Origin: Nostoc cf. edaphicum LEGE 07299 | GTDB taxonomy: Bacteria > Cyanobacteriota > Cyanobacteriia > Cyanobacteriales > Nostocaceae | Reading direction: 5' to 3' | Length of the DNA stretch: 10,389 nucleotides | Assembly: GCF_015207245.1 (NCBI RefSeq) | Contig: NZ_JADEXF010000038.1 | Coordinates: 1 to 10,389, forward strand | Part shown: piece after piece, positions 5,723 to 10,389 of the stretch | Position numbering within the stretch: position 1 is the stretch's first letter | How the letters are laid out: each line of letters begins with the position of its first letter | The notes under the pieces: model-generated | Database searches by the model: none | Told to the model about the DNA's origin: nothing | What the model saw: the letters and a program-made list of their open reading frames with translations, nothing else | Translations under genes and position numbers: made by a program

Positions 5723-6400
5723 TTACTCCAAAGAAAATTCGGCAAATTCTCTTTGCCCGAATAGCATATTTCGGTCTATGGCGGACAAGATTTTATTATT
5801 GGCGCGTTGGCTATTTAAAGAGCGAACAACCAACTGAGCCACATCTGCACGATTGATGCTACCAATAATGTGCGGATCTTCAGTCAAAACGCCATTACCC
5901 GTTGCTGGTTCTGACTTGAGTCCACCAGGACGGATGATTGTATAAGTAAGTCCACTGGCGATTAAGTGTTGTTCAGCTTTGTCTTTCTCAGCTAAAACTT
6001 TTCCCAATGTTTCTAAAACTTGAGGTGAGAGAGCAACAACACTATTGCCAGCACCGATGGAAGATACAAGAATAAACTTTTGTACCCCAGCTTTAACTGC
6101 TGCATCAATCAGATTTCTATTACCGGGGTAATCTGCTCTTTCTCCCTCTGTCGGTAAACCGCCAATTGTACTGATAACGGTGTGAATAGGTTCATCTGTC
6201 AGCATTGCGCGTTCGACATCGCCAATATTCAAGGCATCTCCCATAACTACCTCAATACCGATTCCTCCTAGTTCGCTTGCAACTGCTGCTTTTCTCAGGA
6301 GTGCTTTGACTTTTAGCTGTTGTGCTGTCAGATATTGAGCAATTTCTCGACCAACACCGCGACTTGCTCCAGCCAGAAAAATATAAGATGCACTTGTCAT
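5723..6400 (-). CDS. Atypical SDR / NmrA-like NAD(P)-binding protein
   Basis: The 225-residue protein has a Rossmann fold with the nucleotide-binding motif GASRGVG (11-17) after the first strand (YIFLA, 6-10). It then has GDALN (54-58) contacting the cofactor, VISTIGG (75-81), LVSSIGAG (111-118) and the atypical-SDR signature YTIIRPGGL (153-161). The classical Tyr-x3-Lys catalytic pair is not evident, as expected for atypical (SDR_a5-like) members, which may reduce small substrates or act as NAD(P)-sensing or assembly factors. It follows the hydrolase gene with 11 bases between, with no clear ribosome-binding site of its own, so the two are probably co-transcribed and translationally coupled. 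It is convergent with the Rieske oxygenase. Cofactor binding is confident; the substrate is not. Confidence 0.88.
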   Translation of the reverse strand: MTSASYIFLAGASRGVGREIAQYLTAQQLKVKALLRKAAVASELGGIGIEVVMGDALNIGDVERAMLTDEPIHTVISTIGGLPTEGERADYPGNRNLIDAAVKAGVQKFILVSSIGAGNSVVALSPQVLETLGKVLAEKDKAEQHLIASGLTYTIIRPGGLKSEPATGNGVLTEDPHIIGSINRADVAQLVVRSLNSQRANNKILSAIDRNMLFGQREFAEFSLE

Positions 6401-6411
6401 AATAAATTTAA

Positions 6412-7389
6412 CTATTTACGCTCAAAGGATTTTATCAGAGGATTGGGAGTATTTAATAATTGCTCAAGCGACTGAGATGCTTCTGGTTGATGGCGAACAT
6501 GAGTGTCAATAAACAAATTAATGATTTCACCCATCAGCAAACGGAAGCTTTCTTGGGGTTGGGTGGCGGGAAAGTCCAACAAGGGTGTCTTTAAGGTGGA
6601 GTCTGGCTGATTTATCGAAAAGTGATTTGCCCCTTCCAAAAGTAGTAGATAGCTATCATTTCGTCCGCCAGTAATTGCTTCTTGGAATGTACGGATGACT
6701 GGGGTGGTAGCATTTCCAGGACTTATACCATAGCGATCGCAGCTGTTCGCAATTATTCCATCGCAGGTTCCTCCCATCAGTAGAAGTGGTAGGGAGTCTG
6801 GTAAGGGTAAAATAGTATCTGCCTCGTACCCTAGTGATAACGTTGCCATAGTGTGTAAACCATAGCCAAAAGATGCTGCAATTTGAGGGAAAAAATCAGG
6901 ATCGGCATTTTCAATTGCTACTCTACCACCTGCGGAGTGCCCACCTAAAATTATTCGTTGTAGATCGAGCATTCCAGCTAAAATACCCTCAGACTGCAAC
7001 TGTTCCACTTTCGCTAACAGTGCAGGCAAAGCCGAAGCAGTCGGAACAGTACGATAAATTGTTGGTTTCCTCTTTTCAACATCAATCCCTGGAGTCAGAC
7101 TAATTATTCCTGGCATAACTTCTGCAATCCAGTTAAAGAGAATCACTACTAGTCCATGTTCAGCGAGTTTAACCGCCAACCACTGATATTGTTGAGCATC
7201 ACAGTTAAAGCCGTTGAAGAAAATTACTACTGGAAAAGGTGCCTTTTCTAAATCAACTGGCAAAATTTCTCTATTTATTTCTACCTGACTCGGCATACGT
7301 GCTGGATAGAAAATTTTCAGGTGAATGGTATCGTAAGGAGACTGGAAACCCTCAATTTTAGCAGCTTGGAAAAAATGATCAATTGTCAT
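6412..7389 (-). CDS. Alpha/beta hydrolase, chlorophyllase / dienelactone-hydrolase-like
   Basis: This 325-residue serine hydrolase is probably cytosolic, as no signal peptide is seen. An oxyanion-hole-like strand PFPVVIFFNGFNCDAQQYQW (51-70) precedes LAEHGLVVILFN (75-86). The nucleophile elbow is GGHSAGG (149-155) with Ser152. Asp210 in MGGTCDGI and His256 in EGANHFS are the likely acid and base. The 'FFNGF...QYQWLAVKLAEHGLVVI' arrangement recalls plant chlorophyllases and related dienelactone hydrolases, which hold nucleophile motifs of the GHSxGG type; the substrate here could be any ester. The ATG at 7389 has AGGA 9 bases upstream. It is the first gene of the pair with the SDR protein and is divergent from the membrane protein at 7599. 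Hydrolase class is firm; the chlorophyllase comparison is tentative. Confidence 0.88.
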   Translation of the reverse strand: MTIDHFFQAAKIEGFQSPYDTIHLKIFYPARMPSQVEINREILPVDLEKAPFPVVIFFNGFNCDAQQYQWLAVKLAEHGLVVILFNWIAEVMPGIISLTPGIDVEKRKPTIYRTVPTASALPALLAKVEQLQSEGILAGMLDLQRIILGGHSAGGRVAIENADPDFFPQIAASFGYGLHTMATLSLGYEADTILPLPDSLPLLLMGGTCDGIIANSCDRYGISPGNATTPVIRTFQEAITGGRNDSYLLLLEGANHFSINQPDSTLKTPLLDFPATQPQESFRLLMGEIINLFIDTHVRHQPEASQSLEQLLNTPNPLIKSFERK

Positions 7390-7464
7390 TTGGTTTTTCC
7401 TAATATCATTTTCCGAAAATTCATCTATTGCCCAGGTACAACTACTCCCAGCAATCCTAATCTA

Positions 7465-7472
7465 GCGATCGC
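7465..7472. repeat. HIP1 octameric palindrome, intergenic copy
   Basis: GCGATCGC is the highly iterated palindrome of cyanobacterial genomes. Further exact copies lie in coding DNA at 6733-6740, 9164-9171, 9650-9657 and 9962-9969. Five in about 10 kb is far above chance in AT-rich DNA, and this supports cyanobacterial origin. Confidence 0.9.
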
Positions 7473-7598
7473 CAATAACTGAGTAACCATAATTACAAAA
7501 ATAATATCAGGATAGCAATTATACTTAACCCTATTGTAGGAAGTAATTTAGTCAACATTTGTGTAAATGTAGCAAATAACTTTTCTTTGGATAAACTT

Positions 7599-7994
7599 AT
7601 GTCTAAAAAATCCCAACCCAATCTAGAACAATACCAAGATGTCAGATTATCTGCTACCACAAGAATTTGGGTAATTACAGTAGCCATTCTAGGAGTTTGC
7701 GTCCCACTGTCAGCCGTTACTAGAAGCGGTGCTATTCTTCCTTTAGTTGCAATTGGTGGCGCAGCTGTTGGTACAGTTGCTGTTTGGCGTTCTGATGAGC
7801 AAAAATCCAAAACTAACTATTTGCAACAGCAGCAAATAGAACTGCTAGAGCGGAGATTAGCGAATTTAGAAACAATTGTTAGCAGTGAGGACTTGAACTT
7901 GCAAATGAAGATTAAACAGATCGAAGCAAGGGATACTTTTGGCGACTCTTCCGATCTAAGTACTACACCCAGACAACCAAAACGCAAAGGTTAA
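7599..7994 (+). CDS. Small membrane protein with two helices and a coiled-coil tail
   Basis: I do not recognise this 131-residue protein. After a polar N-terminus (1-20) there are two hydrophobic segments, RIWVITVAILGVCVPL (22-37) and AILPLVAIGGAAVGTVAVW (45-63). A long charged and glutamine-rich stretch follows that should form a coiled coil (about 70-112, LQQQQIELLERRLANLETIV), and then a basic end (RQPKRKG). It is probably an inner- or thylakoid-membrane protein with a cytoplasmic coiled coil for self-association. The ATG at 7599 is preferred over a TTG four codons upstream (7587), whose GGA at 7588-7590 can act as the ribosome-binding site. It is divergent from the hydrolase gene across about 209 bases and stands alone. 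Confidence 0.7.
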   Translation: MSKKSQPNLEQYQDVRLSATTRIWVITVAILGVCVPLSAVTRSGAILPLVAIGGAAVGTVAVWRSDEQKSKTNYLQQQQIELLERRLANLETIVSSEDLNLQMKIKQIEARDTFGDSSDLSTTPRQPKRKG

Positions 7995-8362
7995 AATTAG
8001 CCAATCGTCACCATTTATTTCGATTTCAGAGGATATTACCGAGAATTATCGTTACTAGGTTATTTTTATCTAGCTATTTGCTGACTTAACGTTACTGCAA
8101 TCTTTAAATCCGTCTCAAATTCAACTTTCCTTCGCAGCTAGAAGTGTTTCTTAGAAACAGTATCTCGATCTCTATCTCCGTTAGAATTGACTGATATCAT
8201 CTAATTCTATATACTTCAACTGCATCAGTTCATGAAATGTCTAAGTGCTATCCATCTATCTCTTTCCCGGAAACATTTCTCAATGGCTGTGTTTTATTAG
8301 ACTGTTAATATTACTGAATTTTTAATTAACTAAGGTTATAAACTTGAGTAATTGCATTTGTA
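7995..8362. other. Intergenic region upstream of the WD40 gene
   Basis: This stretch of about 370 bases has no supportable gene on either strand. An imperfect palindrome TGTTTC-TTA-GAAACA lies at 8145-8159 and could be an operator, but nothing else supports this. No T-run hairpin follows the membrane-protein gene. The promoter of the WD40 gene is expected in the AT-rich part 8290-8362. Confidence 0.35.
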
Positions 8363-8404
8363 TAGCTTACCGTAGGTATGCAATAGTTTGCCGTAGGAAT
8401 GTAG
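8363..8404 (+). repeat. Tandem 21-bp direct repeat abutting the WD40 start codon
   Basis: Two adjacent 21-base units (8363-8383 and 8384-8404) match at 16 of 21 positions and share the core CCGTAGG-W-ATG. The second unit ends immediately before the ATG at 8405 and supplies the ribosome-binding AGGA at 8394-8397. It may be a translational or transcriptional control element, or simply a local duplication. Confidence 0.6.
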
Positions 8405-10168
8405 ATGGATTGGATTAGCTTACTCAAAGCTCAACAAATTGACTTCCTTCAACGTGTGAAAAAACCTAAAACTTATGACTTATCTTTGCTGGAAAGTCAA
8501 GTTAAAGGTTGTCACACTGAAGTTATAGCCTTTTGGGGCCAGCCATTGGCTAGACTCCAAGAACTTTCTCGCCAACAAGCAGAAGTTCTCGCCAAAAATC
8601 CGCCGCCGACGCCGCCGGAATATCCTGAGCCGCCTGACTGGACGATACCTTTTCCTAAATACTTCCAACAACAAGCCCAAGATTATCTTTTACGGGAACA
8701 TATTGTTGACAGGGTAATAACTGAACGCTTGGGCAAGTTAGTAAAAAAGGTGTCACAAGATACTTTGCAAAACATGATTTTAGATGATGAGGGAAATTTG
8801 TGTAGCGAAAGTAAATTTCCTTATATAGTTAAAGATCATCCTCACCTAAGCGTTCAAGTTTATGTTGCTGATGGAGAAAGTTTTAATGGTATTAAGAAAG
8901 ACAAAATTAGGTGGTCGATTACTCAAGAAGATTTAAAAAATCACCAAGTATTAATTTTTCTCTGTTTATTTTATCCATCTACAGGTAATTTAGGTTACGA
9001 GAAGCAAAGCATAATAACAGGCTTTTTACCTACTAGTCAGCTTGAATTGACTGAACCAAAACTGTATGTAACTCCAAGTAATTTGTTATATGCAGGGGGG
9101 TTAAGTTGGTATTTAGAATCACTTATGGGTAAAAAAGACACGTCGCCAGTAATTAATGAGATAGCGATCGCAGATACAATACAGACTCTACCATCAGAAC
9201 ATTGTCTCAAGGGTATAGTCGGTGACTGGGAATGCTGGCAGACTTTGCAAGGACACACCAGAGGGATTAATTGCCTAGCTTTCAGTTCTGGGTGTAATAA
9301 TGGCAAAGCCTTACCTATATTGGCAAGTGGTAGTCGTGGAGAGACTAAACTCTGGGATTTAAGCAAGGGCGAATTAATAGAGACATTATCAGAGTATCCT
9401 TGGGTAATATCTGGGCTGGTGGATGAAGTGAATTCCCTAGCTTTTAGTTCAGATGGACAGACTTTAGTGAGTTGCGGTGCAGATTCGACAATTAAGCTTT
9501 GGCACGTAGGCGCTTTAGACTTGATAGATATTTTGCACAAACACAATGGGGTAGTGCGGTGTGCTGCTTTCACCCCAGATGGCAGAATGCTAGCAACAGG
9601 CGGAGATGACAGAAAAATTCTCTTTTGGGATTTGATGCAACGTCAGGTTGCGATCGCACTTTCCTTAGATGATACAGCTGCTCATTCCTTAGTTTTAAGT
9701 CGAGACGGCGAAACTCTAGTTACAGGTAGTTACCGCAAAATCAAAGTTTGGCGCACTTCACCCCAAACAGGAATCAAAAGTTTAAAAGATGCACAACCAC
9801 TACATACCCTCATGGGTCATTCTCACATCGTTTGTTCCTTAGCAATCAGTGCAGATGCTAAACTGCTCGTGAGTGGTAGTTGGGATCAAACGATTAAAGT
9901 TTGGCAATTGAAGACTGGGGAATTACTTCATACTCTTAAAGGACATAGAGATAGGGTATATGCGATCGCTTTAAGTCCTGATGGACAAATTATCGCTAGC
10001 GGTAGTGCTGATAAAACCATCAAGTTGTGGCATTTACAAACCGGGGAATTGCTGGCTACGTTTACAGGTCATCGGAATATAGTCACAGCATTAGCCTTCA
10101 CAGCTTCCGGTGAAATGTTAGTCAGCGGCAGTCTGGATAAGACAATTAAAATTTGGCAACGCAGTTAA
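8405..10168 (+). CDS. WD40-repeat protein with unrecognised N-terminal region
   Basis: This 587-residue protein is probably a cytoplasmic scaffold. The C-terminal half (about 278-586) has seven WD40 repeats, enough for one closed beta-propeller: 278-319, 327-367, 376-410, 416-450, 467-502, 509-544 and 551-585. Repeats 5-7 are canonical (for example LKGHRDRVYAIALSPDGQ and GSADKTIKLW). Repeats 2 and 4 lack a clear GH, and repeat 2 has an insertion. The N-terminal 275 residues contain a helical part (1-64), a proline-rich linker PPPTPPEYPEPPDW (66-79) encoded by GC-rich DNA at 8600-8641, and a mixed alpha/beta part (80-260) that I cannot assign; no kinase, caspase, TIR or NTPase motif is visible. 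The ATG at 8405 has AGGA 7 bases upstream. WD40 proteins with varied N-terminal domains are abundant in filamentous cyanobacteria. Confidence 0.9.
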   Translation: MDWISLLKAQQIDFLQRVKKPKTYDLSLLESQVKGCHTEVIAFWGQPLARLQELSRQQAEVLAKNPPPTPPEYPEPPDWTIPFPKYFQQQAQDYLLREHIVDRVITERLGKLVKKVSQDTLQNMILDDEGNLCSESKFPYIVKDHPHLSVQVYVADGESFNGIKKDKIRWSITQEDLKNHQVLIFLCLFYPSTGNLGYEKQSIITGFLPTSQLELTEPKLYVTPSNLLYAGGLSWYLESLMGKKDTSPVINEIAIADTIQTLPSEHCLKGIVGDWECWQTLQGHTRGINCLAFSSGCNNGKALPILASGSRGETKLWDLSKGELIETLSEYPWVISGLVDEVNSLAFSSDGQTLVSCGADSTIKLWHVGALDLIDILHKHNGVVRCAAFTPDGRMLATGGDDRKILFWDLMQRQVAIALSLDDTAAHSLVLSRDGETLVTGSYRKIKVWRTSPQTGIKSLKDAQPLHTLMGHSHIVCSLAISADAKLLVSGSWDQTIKVWQLKTGELLHTLKGHRDRVYAIALSPDGQIIASGSADKTIKLWHLQTGELLATFTGHRNIVTALAFTASGEMLVSGSLDKTIKIWQRS

Positions 10169-10212
10169 TCGTAGTTGGTAATTCATCATCACACTTTCTC
10201 TGTAGCTTGCTT

Positions 10213-10247
10213 CTTTGCAAAAGTACAATAGACACTTTGCAAAAGTA
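10213..10247. repeat. Pair of 13-bp direct repeats, 22-bp period
   Basis: CTTTGCAAAAGTA occurs at 10213-10225 and again at 10235-10247. Two copies with one near-helical-turn-multiple period could be a regulator binding pair, or chance duplication near the window edge. Confidence 0.5.
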
Positions 10248-10268
10248 GCAAATGCCAAGATGTTGGGA

Positions 10269-10319
10269 AAAGGTTAAAGGATAAGGGAAAATTCTATACC
10301 TTTACCCTTTACTTTTTTT
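10269..10319 (+). terminator. Probable terminator of the WD40 gene
   Basis: The arms AAAGGTTAAAGG (10269-10280) and CCTTTACCCTTT (10299-10310) pair at 11 of 12 positions around an 18-base loop, and ACTTTTTTT follows (10311-10319). It lies 100 bases after the WD40 stop. The low-GC stem makes it weaker than the other two terminators. Confidence 0.5.
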
Positions 10320-10389
10320 GTAACAATTTAGCCACGTCACTACTGCTTTGTGCTTACTAGCAAAGCCAAACTAACAGCAAGTATATTAC

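Noticed and set aside
7493..7810. A 105-codon minus-strand frame
   Set aside because: Most of it is antisense to the membrane-protein gene at 7599-7994. Only its last 21 codons are discussed, as a low-value observation.
9037..9573. A 178-codon minus-strand frame
   Set aside because: It is antisense to the WD40 repeats; repetitive coding DNA often leaves open shadow frames.
10340..10387. Possible end of a minus-strand gene at the right edge (15 hydrophobic codons to a TAG)
   Set aside because: It is too short to tell from chance, and another frame is similarly hydrophobic.
1..10389. CRISPR arrays, tRNA or rRNA genes, phage or defence modules
   Set aside because: No regularly spaced repeats, tRNA-like cloverleaf motifs or rRNA signature sequences were seen, and no gene matches a known defence system.

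Overview
The window looks like chromosomal DNA of a filamentous, probably heterocyst-forming cyanobacterium (Nostoc/Calothrix/Tolypothrix type). The evidence is AT-rich intergenic DNA, five perfect HIP1 octamers (GCGATCGC at 6733, 7465, 9164, 9650 and 9962), a PsaJ-like photosystem I peptide, a large WD40 protein, and dispersed hairpin-rich repeats of a kind common in Nostocales. The genus is inferred from style, not proven.

Layout. 2-424 (+) is the 3' end of a gene whose product ends in an alkyltransferase-like DNA-binding domain without the acceptor cysteine. 476-1243 (-) encodes a four-helix membrane protein of unknown function. 1431-2371 (-) holds two related small exported proteins, one intact (1599-1994) and one cut short (2147-2371). 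Between the intact copy and a strong minus-strand terminator (1431-1460) lies an NtcA-type palindrome and a possible small RNA. 2436-2608 is a 173-bp MITE flanked by TA. 2945-3397 (+) is an Hsp20 small heat-shock protein with a clear terminator that it shares tail to tail with a 49-codon psaJ-like gene (3628-3777, -), the most notable hidden gene in the window. 3778-4668 has no gene that I can support. It contains an AT-rich stretch, short repeats and a 184-bp palindromic repeat element (4319-4502).

The second half is gene-dense. A Rieske non-haem iron oxygenase (4669-5721, +) meets, with a single base between stop codons, a minus-strand pair encoding an NAD(P)-binding SDR-like protein (5723-6400) and a chlorophyllase/dienelactone-hydrolase-like alpha/beta hydrolase (6412-7389). 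A two-helix membrane protein with a coiled-coil tail (7599-7994, +) is divergent from the hydrolase. Finally comes a 587-residue protein (8405-10168, +) with an unrecognised N-terminal region and one seven-bladed WD40 propeller, preceded by a tandem repeat and followed by a probable terminator.

How the genes may work together. The oxygenase, SDR and hydrolase form the only plausible functional neighbourhood. The three enzyme classes recall chlorophyll breakdown (ester cleavage, reduction, ring-opening oxygenation), but any ester-bearing aromatic or tetrapyrrole substrate would fit. The psaJ-like gene and Hsp20 share a terminator region but not an operon. The other genes look like independent units.
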